From the NCBI RefSeq assembly GCF_000765235.1, contig NZ_JPJG01000034.1, forward strand, positions 16,200-80,199: DNA of 64,000 bases, read 5' to 3'. This document shows positions 25,798-34,879 of this stretch, piece by piece; position 1 is the stretch's first letter; every line of letters starts with the position of its first letter. This DNA is from Oscillibacter sp. ER4 (lineage in GTDB: Bacteria > Bacillota > Clostridia > Oscillospirales > Oscillospiraceae). A program made the translations under genes and the position numbers. Under the pieces are notes generated by a model. The model had not been told where the DNA came from. It searched no databases and worked only from the letters and a program-made list of their open reading frames with translations.

Positions 25798-27747
25798 TTA
25801 CTCCTCGACAGGAGCCTCTTCCTCGCCGCTGAGCAGCGCGCGGATGCTGAGGGAGATCTTCTTCTTCTCCTCGTCGATGGCGGTGATCTTCGCGTCGACC
25901 ATCTGGCCTTCGGATAGGACGTCGGAGGGCTTGTCGATGCGGCGGTCAGCGATCTGGGAGATATGGATCAGGCCGTCCACGCCGGGAACGACCTCAGCGA
26001 AAGCGCCGAAGGTCATCAGCTTGACGATGCGGACGTTGGCAACGTCGCCGACCTTGTAGGTGTTCATGAACACATCCCAGGGGTTCTGGGTGCGATCCTT
26101 GACGCCGAGGGAAATCTTGCGCTTCTCGGGGTCGAAGGAGATGACGTACACGTCGAGGTGATCGCCGATAGAGACGACCTCGGCGGGGTTCTTGATGCGG
26201 CTCCAGCTCAGCTCGGAGATGTGGACCATGCCGTCCACGCCGCCGATGTCGACGAACACGCCGTAAGAGGTCATGGACTTGACAACGCCGTCATAGTGCT
26301 TGCCGACCTCGATGCCTTCCCAGATGGCGGCCTGAGCAGCCTGACGCTCCTCGTTCAGCACGGACTTGATGGAGCCGACGACGCGGCGGCGGGCACGGTT
26401 GACCTCGGTCACGCGGAGCTTGACCTTCTGCTTGACCATCTGGCCAAGGTCGGAGTCCTTGGGCATGCCGCTCTGAGAAGCGGGCACGAACACGCGCACG
26501 CCCTTGACAGAAACGACGATGCCGCCCTTGTTCACTTCGGTCACGGTGCCTTCGAGAACGGTCTTGTCCTCAACGGCGGTCTCAATGTCTTCCCAGAGCT
26601 TGACAGCGTCGAGACGCTTCTTGGAGAGGGTGGCGTAGCCTTCCACGTCATTGACGCGGACAACGTAAGCCTCGATCTCGTCGCCGACCTTGACGACGTC
26701 CTCGGGCTTGACGTCGGGGTCGCTGCTCAGCTCAGAAACAGGGATATAGCCTGCCTGCTTGCAGCCGACGTCGACCTGGATCTCGGTCGTGCCGATGGCG
26801 GTCACGATACCGGTCACCTTATCTCCTGTATTTAGAGTCTTGAAAGATTTTTCAAGCAGTTCTTCAAAGGATTCGCTGGTTTCAGGGGCAGTGGTGTTGA
26901 TGTTTTCTTCCGTCATTGTTGTTAATACCTCCATAATGATACTCGCAGGAGTAGATGCGCCGGCTGTCAGTCCCGCCACACGGCATCCGGAAAAGAATTC
27001 CGGTGAGAGCTCGTCTGCGGATTCGATCTGGAGGACTTTTCCGCAGTTCTCTCTGCAAATCTCGGTCAAATGCCTTGTGTTGGCGCTTCTTCGGTCGCCC
27101 ACAACCACCATCGCGTCTACCTTGGCGGAAAGTTCTGCTGCCTCAGTTTGACGTTTCTGCGTAGCATTGCATATTGTATCATTGATTTTCAGATTTGTAC
27201 ACTGTTTTTTTAGAAATTTCACGCAACTTTCCCAAAGCGCACGAATGCAGGTCGTTTGCGCCAGCATGATACTGGGTAAATGGGCAAAATCGGGGTGTTC
27301 CTGCAAGTATTTTTGCGCTTCCTGCACATTTTCAAAAATCAGCGGGTCGCTGCACCATCCTGCGATGCCCTGCACCTCGGGATGATGGCGCTCACCGATC
27401 AGGATGACGCGGCGTCCCTCGTGCTCTGCCTCCTGTGCAAGCTTTCGGATGCGCTCGACATGCGGGCACACGGCGCTCACGACCTCTGCCCCGCCCTCTC
27501 GCAGCGCATCGAGCGTCGCTCTCGGCTCGCCGTGGGCGCGGATGAGCACGGTCTCCCCCGCCTTTGCCTGGTCGGGCGACGTGATGAGGCGCATGCCAAG
27601 GTCTTCGATCTCGCGCACGACGCCCGCGTTGTGCACGATGCTGCCGAGCATCGCGCCGCCGCGCGCTTTTGCCGTTTCGCGCGCAAGGTTGACTGCGCGC
27701 TCCACGCCATAGCAGAAGCCCGCGGTCTCAGCTAAGATGACCTTCAC
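25798..27747 (-). CDS. ispH: fused HMB-PP reductase (IspH) and S1 RNA-binding protein
   Basis: A 649-residue bifunctional protein. Residues 1-280 are IspH, the last MEP-pathway step, with Fe-S ligands C12, C94 and C193 and substrate residues H39, H72, H122 and E125. Residues about 300-640 hold four S1 RNA-binding repeats resembling ribosomal protein S1. This IspH-S1 fusion is known in Clostridia. At the junction, GGAGG (26932-26928) lies 11 bases before an in-frame ATG (26916, Met278), so a free S1 protein might also be made. It is the last gene of the operon and overlaps plsC by 4 bases. Confidence 0.95.
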   Translation of the reverse strand: MKVILAETAGFCYGVERAVNLARETAKARGGAMLGSIVHNAGVVREIEDLGMRLITSPDQAKAGETVLIRAHGEPRATLDALREGGAEVVSAVCPHVERIRKLAQEAEHEGRRVILIGERHHPEVQGIAGWCSDPLIFENVQEAQKYLQEHPDFAHLPSIMLAQTTCIRALWESCVKFLKKQCTNLKINDTICNATQKRQTEAAELSAKVDAMVVVGDRRSANTRHLTEICRENCGKVLQIESADELSPEFFSGCRVAGLTAGASTPASIIMEVLTTMTEENINTTAPETSESFEELLEKSFKTLNTGDKVTGIVTAIGTTEIQVDVGCKQAGYIPVSELSSDPDVKPEDVVKVGDEIEAYVVRVNDVEGYATLSKKRLDAVKLWEDIETAVEDKTVLEGTVTEVNKGGIVVSVKGVRVFVPASQSGMPKDSDLGQMVKQKVKLRVTEVNRARRRVVGSIKSVLNEERQAAQAAIWEGIEVGKHYDGVVKSMTSYGVFVDIGGVDGMVHISELSWSRIKNPAEVVSIGDHLDVYVISFDPEKRKISLGVKDRTQNPWDVFMNTYKVGDVANVRIVKLMTFGAFAEVVPGVDGLIHISQIADRRIDKPSDVLSEGQMVDAKITAIDEEKKKISLSIRALLSGEEEAPVEE

Positions 27748-28373
27748 AGCGGCGCGCCTCCCACCTGCTGGCCGCCGAGCGCGTAGGCCTGACGCAGCAT
27801 TTCGTCGGCGATGGCCTGCAATTCTTCGGACGTGCCGCGGCGGCCCGTGACCTCAGGAACATACGACTCGCCGAAGATGATGCGCGTTTTACGGAAGGGC
27901 TTTTTCTGCCCGTCGCAGAACACCGGTACGAGCGTCGCACCCGTGCGCACGCCGATCATCGCGATGCCCGCGTGCGCGTGCGCGGGGAGTCCGTCGTGAT
28001 AGCCGACGCCGCCCCGGATCGTCGTCCCCTCGGGGAAGATCAGAAGATTCTCACCCTTGTGGAGCACCTGCATCGCGGTCTTGATGGACTGGATATCCTT
28101 GCCGTCGCGCTGGACGGGAAATGCGCCGAGCGTGCGGATGAGCCACGCGAGCGCGCGGTTGTCGAAAAGCTCGGCCTTGGCCATAAAGTGCAGATGGTAG
28201 TCGAGCGGCAGGCACAGGCCGATGAGCACGGGGTCTAAGTCCGTTGAATGGTTCGGGCACAGCAGCACGCTGTGCTTCGGAAGATTTTCAAGCCCCTTGA
28301 CGTCCACGCGGTAGATCCACAGCAGCACCCGACCGATGATCCAGATAAACGCAAAAAAGATACGGTGCATCAT
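27744..28373 (-). CDS. plsC: 1-acyl-sn-glycerol-3-phosphate acyltransferase
   Basis: Second acyl transfer of phosphatidic acid synthesis, at the inner membrane face. It has 209 residues with one N-terminal hydrophobic helix (about 5-21). The catalytic NHSTDLDP (His42, Asp47) and the 'FPEGTT' glycerolphosphate site are present. It overlaps cmk and ispH by 4 bases each, as in other Clostridia with the cmk-plsC-ispH order. Confidence 0.95.
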   Translation of the reverse strand: MMHRIFFAFIWIIGRVLLWIYRVDVKGLENLPKHSVLLCPNHSTDLDPVLIGLCLPLDYHLHFMAKAELFDNRALAWLIRTLGAFPVQRDGKDIQSIKTAMQVLHKGENLLIFPEGTTIRGGVGYHDGLPAHAHAGIAMIGVRTGATLVPVFCDGQKKPFRKTRIIFGESYVPEVTGRRGTSEELQAIADEMLRQAYALGGQQVGGAPL

Positions 28374-29047
28374 TTCAATTTCTCCTGAATGAGGCTCAGC
28401 AGCGCCTGCTCGCTCTCTTCAAAGCTGAGCTTCGACGTGTCGAGCCGCACGGCGTCCGCCGCCTCGCGCAGCGGGGCGATGTCGCGGTGCATGTCCTGAT
28501 AGTCGCGCTCGTTGATCTCGCGCAGTACCTCTTCATACGCTTTGGGCGTGCCGCGCTCGGAGAGCTCGAGACAGCGGCGGCGCGCGCGCTCCTCGGCCGA
28601 AGCCGTCAGGTAAATTTTGAGGTCGGCATCCGGCAGAACGACAGTGCCGATGTCGCGCCCGTCCATGATGACGCTTCTCTTGCGCGCGATGTCGCGCTGC
28701 ATCTCGAGTAAGTACGCGCGTACGCACGGCAGCGCCGAGACGTTCGAGGCGTACATCGAAATTTCCGGCAGGCGAATTTCGGTGCTGACGTCCTTGCCGT
28801 CAAGCAGCATTTTCTGTCCGCTATTCTCGTCAAATGCCATGTCGATTTGGATCTCTTTCAGCAGCGGCGCGATCTGGGATTCGTCCTTTGCATCCAGTCC
28901 GCGGGAAAACGCCGCGTAGCCGATGGTGCGGTAGATCGCGCCCGTGTCGACATGCAGAATGTTCAATTTCTTGGCGACGGCCTTGGCGAGCGTACTCTTG
29001 CCCGCGCCGCCGGGGCCGTCAATGGCAATGGAAAAATGCTTTTTCAT
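28370..29047 (-). CDS. cmk: cytidylate kinase
   Basis: Phosphorylates CMP and dCMP, 225 residues. The P-loop GPGGAGKS is at residues 11-18. 'TGAIYRTIGYAA' and 'DGRDIGTVVLPDADLKIYLTA' are typical nucleotide-binding stretches. It sits between the flavoprotein and plsC in one operon. Confidence 0.97.
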   Translation of the reverse strand: MKKHFSIAIDGPGGAGKSTLAKAVAKKLNILHVDTGAIYRTIGYAAFSRGLDAKDESQIAPLLKEIQIDMAFDENSGQKMLLDGKDVSTEIRLPEISMYASNVSALPCVRAYLLEMQRDIARKRSVIMDGRDIGTVVLPDADLKIYLTASAEERARRRCLELSERGTPKAYEEVLREINERDYQDMHRDIAPLREAADAVRLDTSKLSFEESEQALLSLIQEKLK

Positions 29048-29082
29048 CTGTTTGATTCTTCCCTCTTACAATAAATATGTGC

Positions 29083-30318
29083 TTACTGCGTCAGCAGTGC
29101 GTCCGCGGCAGCCTCGCCCGCGGCCTTGCCGGTCGCCCAGGCGATTTGCAGATTGTAGCCGCCCGTGTAGGCGTCTACGTCGATGATCTCGCCGGAAAAG
29201 TACAGGCCGCCGATCTTTTTCGACGCCATGGTCTTCGGATCGATCTCCCCCACCTTGACGCCGCCGGAGGTGATGATCGCGTTTTCGACCGGCATCGGCG
29301 CGCTGACATTGACCGTCCAGCGCTTTAAGAGCGTGCGGATGGTCTCGCGCTGGGCGCGCGTGATATCGTGCACCTTTTCGTGCGGAGGGATGCCCGAGCG
29401 GTCGATGAATTCGTCGATCATCTTCTGCGGCAGAAGCGCGCCGAGCACGTTGCAGTAGTCGCTGTTTGCGTGCTTTTCAAAATCCGACAGCAGGCGCTTG
29501 TCGAGCATTTGCTCGTCGAGCGCGGGCTTGAGGTCGATCTCCAGTCGGTACTGCTTTTTGTCGAAATGCCGCATGTGCGCGCTGGCCGACAGGATGAGCG
29601 GCCCGCTCACGCCGAAGTGCGTGAACAGCATTTCGCCAAAATCCGAGTGGATCTTTTTGTTGTTTTCGTATACCGTCAGCGCAACGTTGCGCAGGCTCAG
29701 CCCTTGCAGCACCGCGCATTCGCGTGCCTCGAGCGGCACGAGTGAGCCGCGCAGCGGCGTGACTGTGTGGCCGAGCGCTTCCGCCATGCGGAAGCCGTCG
29801 CCCGTCGAGCCCGTCGCGGGATAGGACAGCCCGCCCGTCGCCAGAATGACGGCGGAGGCGGTGTAGTCCCCTTTTTCGCCCTTGACGGCGGCGACATGGC
29901 CGTCTTCGACCGAAATACCGAGCGCGCGGTCGCGCACGAGCTTGACGTGCAGACGCTTGAGCTCGCGCTCAAGCGCCGCTGTGATGTCGAATGACCGGTC
30001 GGACACGGGAAACACGCGCTTGCCGCGCTCGACCTTGAGCGGCACACCGAGCCCCTCGAAAAAATCGATGGCGTCGTGCCCGTCGAAGCGGGAAAACACG
30101 GAGTATAAAAACCGCGGGTTCTGCGGCACGTGGGCGAGCAGCTCTTCGCAGGTGCTGTCGTTCGTCACGTTGCAGCGGCCCTTGCCGGTGATGTTCACCT
30201 TTTTGCCGAGGCGCTCGTTTGGATCGAGTAGCGTCACGTGCGCACCCTTGCGCGCGGCGCAGATCGCGGCCATCATGCCGCCCGCGCCGCCGCCGATGAC
30301 AACGATCGCCTTATTCAT
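29083..30318 (-). CDS. NAD(P)/FAD-dependent oxidoreductase, HI0933/YhiN family
   Basis: A 411-residue flavoprotein. The FAD-binding 'VIGGGAGGMMAAICAARKG' is at the N-terminus. 'TGKGRCNVTN' and a C-terminal 'GEIIDVDAYTGGYNLQIAWATG' are diagnostic of the HI0933 family, whose members include the BaiN-type enzymes. The substrate is not known. It overlaps the RpiR regulator gene by 8 bases and precedes cmk, a neighbourhood common in Clostridia. Confidence 0.93.
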   Translation of the reverse strand: MNKAIVVIGGGAGGMMAAICAARKGAHVTLLDPNERLGKKVNITGKGRCNVTNDSTCEELLAHVPQNPRFLYSVFSRFDGHDAIDFFEGLGVPLKVERGKRVFPVSDRSFDITAALERELKRLHVKLVRDRALGISVEDGHVAAVKGEKGDYTASAVILATGGLSYPATGSTGDGFRMAEALGHTVTPLRGSLVPLEARECAVLQGLSLRNVALTVYENNKKIHSDFGEMLFTHFGVSGPLILSASAHMRHFDKKQYRLEIDLKPALDEQMLDKRLLSDFEKHANSDYCNVLGALLPQKMIDEFIDRSGIPPHEKVHDITRAQRETIRTLLKRWTVNVSAPMPVENAIITSGGVKVGEIDPKTMASKKIGGLYFSGEIIDVDAYTGGYNLQIAWATGKAAGEAAADALLTQ

Positions 30319-31174
30319 CTTCGATCTTGCCGAAAATGTCGAAGCGCTCCCAGATGTGCTCGAGTTCGGAGAACGTCGCGGAGATGTCTGCGCCCTTCTT
30401 GTTGGCCACGGCCAGAATGAGTGCGTTGAGCATGCTCATGGGTGCCGCCAGCGAGTCGACGAACGAGATCATCTCGCTGCGCACGAGCAGCGAATTGCTG
30501 GACATCTGGTTGATGGGCGACATCTCGCTGTCCGTCACGCCGACGATCGTCGCGCCGCGGTCGCGCGCAAACTGGATGGTCTTGAGCGCAAGCTCGCTGT
30601 AGCGCGGGAAGCAGATACCGATGACCACATCGTCTTTGGAGACGCGGAAGAGCTGGTCGAACGAGCCGGCCGCGCCGCCGTTGACCAGAGTGACGTTGTC
30701 GAAGATCAGGCGGAAGTAGAAGTTTAAGTACCCTGCCAGAAACGAGGACGAACGGAAGCCCACGATGTAGATGCGGCGCGCGCCGATGATCGTGTCGACC
30801 ACGCGCTCAAATTCCGCGCCGTCGGTCTGGTCGATGGCCATGCGGATCTTCTCCATGTCGCGCTGCAGGACGTTCGTCATCAGATCGGACCCTGCGAGCT
30901 CGCCGTCCGACGCCTGAATGCGCTGGATGCTCGTGAGCTTGCCGCGAATCATCTCCTGCAATGCACGCTGCATGCTCGGATACCCCTCGTAGCCGAGCTG
31001 GGCGGCAAAGCGCACGACGGTCGACTCGCTGACCTGCACGGTCTTGCCGAGCTTGCTGGCCGTCATAAACGCGGCCTTATCGTAGTTTTCCAGAATGAAG
31101 CGGGCGATGAGCTTCTGCCCCTTGGAAAAGCTGCTCATGTTCTTTTCGATATTATGTAAGATATTCTTCGTCAT
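30311..31174 (-). CDS. MurR/RpiR family transcriptional regulator
   Basis: A 287-residue regulator: an N-terminal helix-turn-helix (about 1-80) with 'QVSESTVVRFAAQLGYEGYPSMQ' as recognition region, then a SIS sugar-phosphate-binding domain (about 125-250) with 'IYIVGFRSSS'. The start at 31174 follows AGAGGAC; the 49 codons before it overlap rluB and look like shadow. No sugar genes are adjacent, so its target and ligand are unknown. Confidence 0.92.
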   Translation of the reverse strand: MTKNILHNIEKNMSSFSKGQKLIARFILENYDKAAFMTASKLGKTVQVSESTVVRFAAQLGYEGYPSMQRALQEMIRGKLTSIQRIQASDGELAGSDLMTNVLQRDMEKIRMAIDQTDGAEFERVVDTIIGARRIYIVGFRSSSFLAGYLNFYFRLIFDNVTLVNGGAAGSFDQLFRVSKDDVVIGICFPRYSELALKTIQFARDRGATIVGVTDSEMSPINQMSSNSLLVRSEMISFVDSLAAPMSMLNALILAVANKKGADISATFSELEHIWERFDIFGKIEDE

Positions 31175-31188
31175 AAAATCGTCCTCTG

Positions 31189-31899
31189 TTACTTTGATTT
31201 TGTTGCATGGAGCTCTTGCTCCGTTAGATCGCGCCACACGCCGACGGGAAGAGCCCCGAGTTTGAGCGCGTGCTCCTGCACGCGCTTTAGGCGCTTGACG
31301 TGTAATCCGGCGGTGGCGCACATGCGCCGGATCTGCCGGTTTTTTCCTTCATGGATGGTGATGGAGAGAACGGCGGTGTCCCTCCCCTGCCGCAGCACGC
31401 GCACCTGCGCGGGCCGGATGGGCTCGCCGTCGAGCTGTGTCATGGAAGCGAGCACTTCTGCCGCTCCCCGGACCTCGCCCGCGACGCTGACCTCGTAGAC
31501 CTTGTTGACCTCGTAGCGCGGGTGCAGAAGATGCTGCATCCATTCGCCGTCGTTCGTCAAAAGCAGCAGTCCCTCGGAGTCGAGGTCGAGCCGCCCGACG
31601 GGATAGACGCGCGCGCCGCAGTTTCTGACGAGCTCGGCGACGGTCTTTCGCCCTTTTTCGTCAGAGAGCGTGCAGACATAGCCGCGCGGCTTGTTGAGCA
31701 TCAGGTAGCGCTTCTGCCCCTCCTGTGTGAGCGGCCTGCCGTCGACGGTGATTTCGTCGACTTCAGGGTCGGCCTTCTGCCCGAGAAGCGCAGTCTTGCC
31801 GTTCACGTGCACGCGTCCCGCGGCGATACACTGCTCGGCGGTGCGACGGGAGCAGAGCCCCGATTCGGCGATGAGCTTTTGAATTCTTGCTTCGGCCAG
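31189..31899 (-). CDS. rluB: ribosomal large-subunit pseudouridine synthase B-type
   Basis: A RsuA/RluB family enzyme of about 236 residues that makes pseudouridine in 23S rRNA. An N-terminal S4 domain ('ARIQKLIAESGLCSRRTAEQCI') is followed by the catalytic motif 'YPVGRLDLDSEGLLLLTNDG' with the nucleophilic Asp. No ATG, GTG or TTG fits near the S4 domain. AGGAGG lies 7 bases before an in-frame CTG at 31899, so a CTG start is most likely. The next upstream starts lie inside dacF. The family is certain, the start less so. Confidence 0.88.
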   Translation of the reverse strand: MAEARIQKLIAESGLCSRRTAEQCIAAGRVHVNGKTALLGQKADPEVDEITVDGRPLTQEGQKRYLMLNKPRGYVCTLSDEKGRKTVAELVRNCGARVYPVGRLDLDSEGLLLLTNDGEWMQHLLHPRYEVNKVYEVSVAGEVRGAAEVLASMTQLDGEPIRPAQVRVLRQGRDTAVLSITIHEGKNRQIRRMCATAGLHVKRLKRVQEHALKLGALPVGVWRDLTEQELHATKSK

Positions 31900-31912
31900 G
31901 TCAATCCCTCCT

Positions 31913-33034
31913 TTACTTTGCCGACAGAAATTGCCAGAGCTTTTCCGCCAGCGACTTATTTTTGCTTGTTTCGCTCTTTGTTTCCTGCGCCTGTACGCTG
32001 CGCGCGCTGACGAGGTCAACTCGTCCAACCTCGGTCTCGCCGCAGGAGATGACGAGCGTGCCGAACGTTTGTCCCTTCCGCACGGGGGCGGAGACGGTTT
32101 GCGGCAACTCGGCGCGCACGCTCAACGATTCACTCTCCGAGACAGGATAGCAGAAGCTCTCCGCCGCGACGGCGGACACGCTCTGCCCGTCGACACTCAC
32201 GCTGCCGTAGGCCTCGCCTTTTTTCGCACCGCTTGAGAGCGCATACGCCGAAAAGCCGTAGTCGTAGAGTGCAGCATGATCGGCCCAATCGCTGCCGTCG
32301 TGCAGCGTGACGGCGATCATGCGCATCCCGCCGCGCTCGGCACAGGTGACGAGTGTGCGCCCTGCGTCGCCGGTGTAGCCGGTCTTGAGGCCGACGCAGC
32401 CGGAATACGACGCGAGCAGCTTATTGTGGTTCGTCATCGTGCGCGTGCCAACGCTCGCCGTGCGCGTTGAAACGATGCGTGCGAACGTCGGGTTCTGCAT
32501 GGCGTAGGCCGCAAGGCGCGCCATATCGAGGGCACAGGAGCTGTGCCCCATTTCGTCGAGACCGCTCGGGTTGGCAAATGACGTGTGCTCCATGCCGAGG
32601 GCTTTCGCCTTTTCGTTCATCCATCGGACAAACTGCGCGCTGCCGCCGTTTCCGCCGCAGTGGGCGGCGATGCACTCTGCCGCGTCGTTGCCGGACGGCA
32701 GCATCAGCCCGTAGAGGAGTTCTTCCATCGTGAGCGTTTCGCCCTCGAGAAGGTACATCGACGAGCCCTCGCGCAAGTGCTCGCGTTTGACCGTGACCTT
32801 CTCCGTGAGTTCGCTGTGCTCCAGCGCGACCAAGCAGGTCATGATCTTCGTTGTGCTCGCGATGCTGCGCTCCTGCGTTTCATTGCGCGACGCCAGCACC
32901 CGCCCGCTGCCCGCCTCCATCAAAATGAACGCGGCGGCGGCAGTTTCAGGCGCGGCAGCCTGACAGGCCAAACTGCTTGACAGGCAGGAAACAGCAAGGA
33001 AAACGGCAAATACGCATCGGGCAAAACGCGGCAT
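31913..33034 (-). CDS. dacF: D-alanyl-D-alanine carboxypeptidase (DacF/PBP5-like)
   Basis: A secreted penicillin-binding protein of 373 residues that trims the last D-Ala of peptidoglycan stems. The signal peptide spans about 1-27. Active-site motifs are STTK (60-63), SGN (114-116) and KTG in 'GLKTGYTG'. A C-terminal beta domain follows; the end carries a basic amphipathic helix. In Bacillus DacF acts in spore cortex formation, which would fit the neighbouring gerW, but the paralogue cannot be fixed by sequence alone. Confidence 0.92.
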   Translation of the reverse strand: MPRFARCVFAVFLAVSCLSSSLACQAAAPETAAAAFILMEAGSGRVLASRNETQERSIASTTKIMTCLVALEHSELTEKVTVKREHLREGSSMYLLEGETLTMEELLYGLMLPSGNDAAECIAAHCGGNGGSAQFVRWMNEKAKALGMEHTSFANPSGLDEMGHSSCALDMARLAAYAMQNPTFARIVSTRTASVGTRTMTNHNKLLASYSGCVGLKTGYTGDAGRTLVTCAERGGMRMIAVTLHDGSDWADHAALYDYGFSAYALSSGAKKGEAYGSVSVDGQSVSAVAAESFCYPVSESESLSVRAELPQTVSAPVRKGQTFGTLVISCGETEVGRVDLVSARSVQAQETKSETSKNKSLAEKLWQFLSAK

Positions 33035-33076
33035 AGGATCACTCCTTCATTCGGAATGCCCCTATTATGCCCGAAA

Positions 33077-33484
33077 TCAGTAGATATCTTTCTCTTCTCT
33101 CTTCTTGTCCACGAAATTCTGCACGCGGTCGAGCACTTCCGGCACAAGATCAAGCACGCGGTCGACCGTTGCCGCCGCAGGGATGGCCACGGGCATCACG
33201 CGCGTCAGACCGTCCTTGACGACGAGGAACGCGACGGGGTCGACCTTGACGCCCGCACCTGCGCCGCCGCCGAAGTGTGCGGTGTCGGTCTTGCCGTAGT
33301 CGCCGCCGCCTGCGCCGAAGCCGAAGCTCACGCGCGAAACGGGAATGACCGTTACGCCGTCGGGCGTCGTGATCGGCTCGCCGATGATGGTGTTGGAATC
33401 GACCATATCACGGATCTTATCCATCGTGGTGTCCATGAGATCGTTGAGCGGGGTCTTCTTTTCGATGTTTTCCATGAGGTTCAT
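33077..33484 (-). CDS. ytfJ: GerW/YtfJ family spore protein
   Basis: A 135-residue cytosolic protein of the GerW (YtfJ) family, needed in Bacillus for germination with some nutrients. The conserved 'GEPITTPDGVTVIPVSRVSFGFGAGGG' region and the 'FGGGAGAGVKVDPVAFLVV' stretch are clear. It lies between DUF2953 and dacF, an arrangement also seen in other spore formers. Confidence 0.92.
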   Translation of the reverse strand: MNLMENIEKKTPLNDLMDTTMDKIRDMVDSNTIIGEPITTPDGVTVIPVSRVSFGFGAGGGDYGKTDTAHFGGGAGAGVKVDPVAFLVVKDGLTRVMPVAIPAAATVDRVLDLVPEVLDRVQNFVDKKREEKDIY

Positions 33485-33493
33485 CCTTTCTTT

Positions 33494-34186
33494 TTATGCG
33501 GTCAGTTTTTCACTGTGTTCACTGTTTTGCGGAGTGCTCTCTGTTGGTTTTTCCGCGGGAGCGTCGTTTTTATGCGCCTTTTTATAGCGCAGGTACCATT
33601 TGAGCATCGGAATGAGCAGCGCAAGCGAGATGTGCAGCCCGTCGCGGATGCGAAGCGACAGGCCAACGGCACCCTCTGCGTGCGTCTTTTCAGAGCTGTA
33701 GTCCATGCGCAGGTGCAGTGAGGGATCAGGGATATGGAAGAGGTCTTCAAGGTGCGGCATCACACCCCACATCGCGGCGCTCGCATAGCCGTAGGTCTGC
33801 GCGATATCCGCGGGGTCCGTGCCGCCAAAGACGACGAGAATTTCCAGCGGGTCGATGCGAAGGCGCTTGCAGGTGCGCTTCGCTGTCTCCTTGAGCGCCG
33901 AGAGCGCCGTCGTGATGAGGTCCCTGAGCTCCTCTTTTGTCGGCTTGGGGAGCGAGGGCTTTTTCTTTTGCTTCGCCTCTTCTCCCTCTGACTTTGGTTT
34001 CTTCTCCTTTGCCTTTTTCTTCGGCGTTTCTTTCTTTTCCTTTGCTGGCAGCAGCGTGAAGCGGAACGGGCCGACCGAAAGCTGCACGCGCAGCTCGTCG
34101 CCGAACTGCATCAGCGCGCCCACGCGCAGAAAGCCGATCAAAATAAAAATGAGCAGGATGATGCCAATTACCTTCAGCGCAGTCAA
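33494..34186 (-). CDS. DUF2953 domain membrane protein
   Basis: A 230-residue protein with one N-terminal membrane helix (about 5-22), then a very basic/acidic linker rich in K and E (about 50-85), and a DUF2953 domain. The usual neighbour is ytfJ, as here, and the family occurs mainly in spore formers. Function is not established. It begins 51 bases after scpB ends and ends 9 bases before ytfJ. Confidence 0.85.
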   Translation of the reverse strand: MTALKVIGIILLIFILIGFLRVGALMQFGDELRVQLSVGPFRFTLLPAKEKKETPKKKAKEKKPKSEGEEAKQKKKPSLPKPTKEELRDLITTALSALKETAKRTCKRLRIDPLEILVVFGGTDPADIAQTYGYASAAMWGVMPHLEDLFHIPDPSLHLRMDYSSEKTHAEGAVGLSLRIRDGLHISLALLIPMLKWYLRYKKAHKNDAPAEKPTESTPQNSEHSEKLTA

Positions 34187-34237
34187 TCGACCACCTCCCT
34201 CTTTTTACGCTTCACGCGGTTTTTATGCTTTACGCGG

Positions 34238-34864
34238 TCAGTGTTCCCCGTTTTCGGGAACGCTGCCTTCTTTTTCCGTCATGGCGCTGGGGTCGAGGAT
34301 CGTGCCGTCCTCCGTCATGCGGAGCTGACCGTCGGCCTCAAGACCCGGCATCTCCGGCAGCTCCTCGAGCGAACCCAAGTGGAAGTCGCGCAGGAACTTT
34401 TTCGTTGTGCGGTACAGCCTCGGCCGTCCCGGCACCTGCAAACGTCCGCACTCCTCAATGAGCCCGCGCTCAAGCAGCAGGCCCACGGTGTACGAGCTGT
34501 CCACACCGCGCACCTGATCAATGTAGGCGCGGGTCGTGGGCTGGTAGTAGGCGATGATCGTCAGCACCTCCAGCGCGGGCTGAGAGAGCTTGGCGGTCTT
34601 GCGGATCTCAAACGCCCTGCGGATGACGTCGGCATAGTCCGGAGACGAGCAGAGCTGATAGCTGTCCTCCATGCGGACGAGCCGGATGCCGCGGCGCTCA
34701 AATGCGTAGTAATCGCCGAGCTTTTGCAATACCTGTTCCGCGGTCGGACGGTCCAAATCGAGCGCAAGGCAGATGCGGTCGATGGGAAGCGGTTCGCCGC
34801 TGGCGAACAAAATGCCCTCGATGGCCGACTCGACCTCGCGCAGGTCCAAAGATTCCAAAGACAT
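34238..34864 (-). CDS. scpB: segregation and condensation protein B
   Basis: A kleisin-partner winged-helix protein of the SMC-ScpAB complex, 208 residues. 'EGILFASGEPL' at the N-terminus and 'SQPALEVLTIIAYYQPTTRAYIDQVRGVDS' in the second winged helix are hallmark motifs. It follows scpA by 15 bases. The C-terminal 30 residues are a variable acidic tail. Confidence 0.96.
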   Translation of the reverse strand: MSLESLDLREVESAIEGILFASGEPLPIDRICLALDLDRPTAEQVLQKLGDYYAFERRGIRLVRMEDSYQLCSSPDYADVIRRAFEIRKTAKLSQPALEVLTIIAYYQPTTRAYIDQVRGVDSSYTVGLLLERGLIEECGRLQVPGRPRLYRTTKKFLRDFHLGSLEELPEMPGLEADGQLRMTEDGTILDPSAMTEKEGSVPENGEH

Positions 34865-34879
34865 AGCGTTCCTCGCTTT

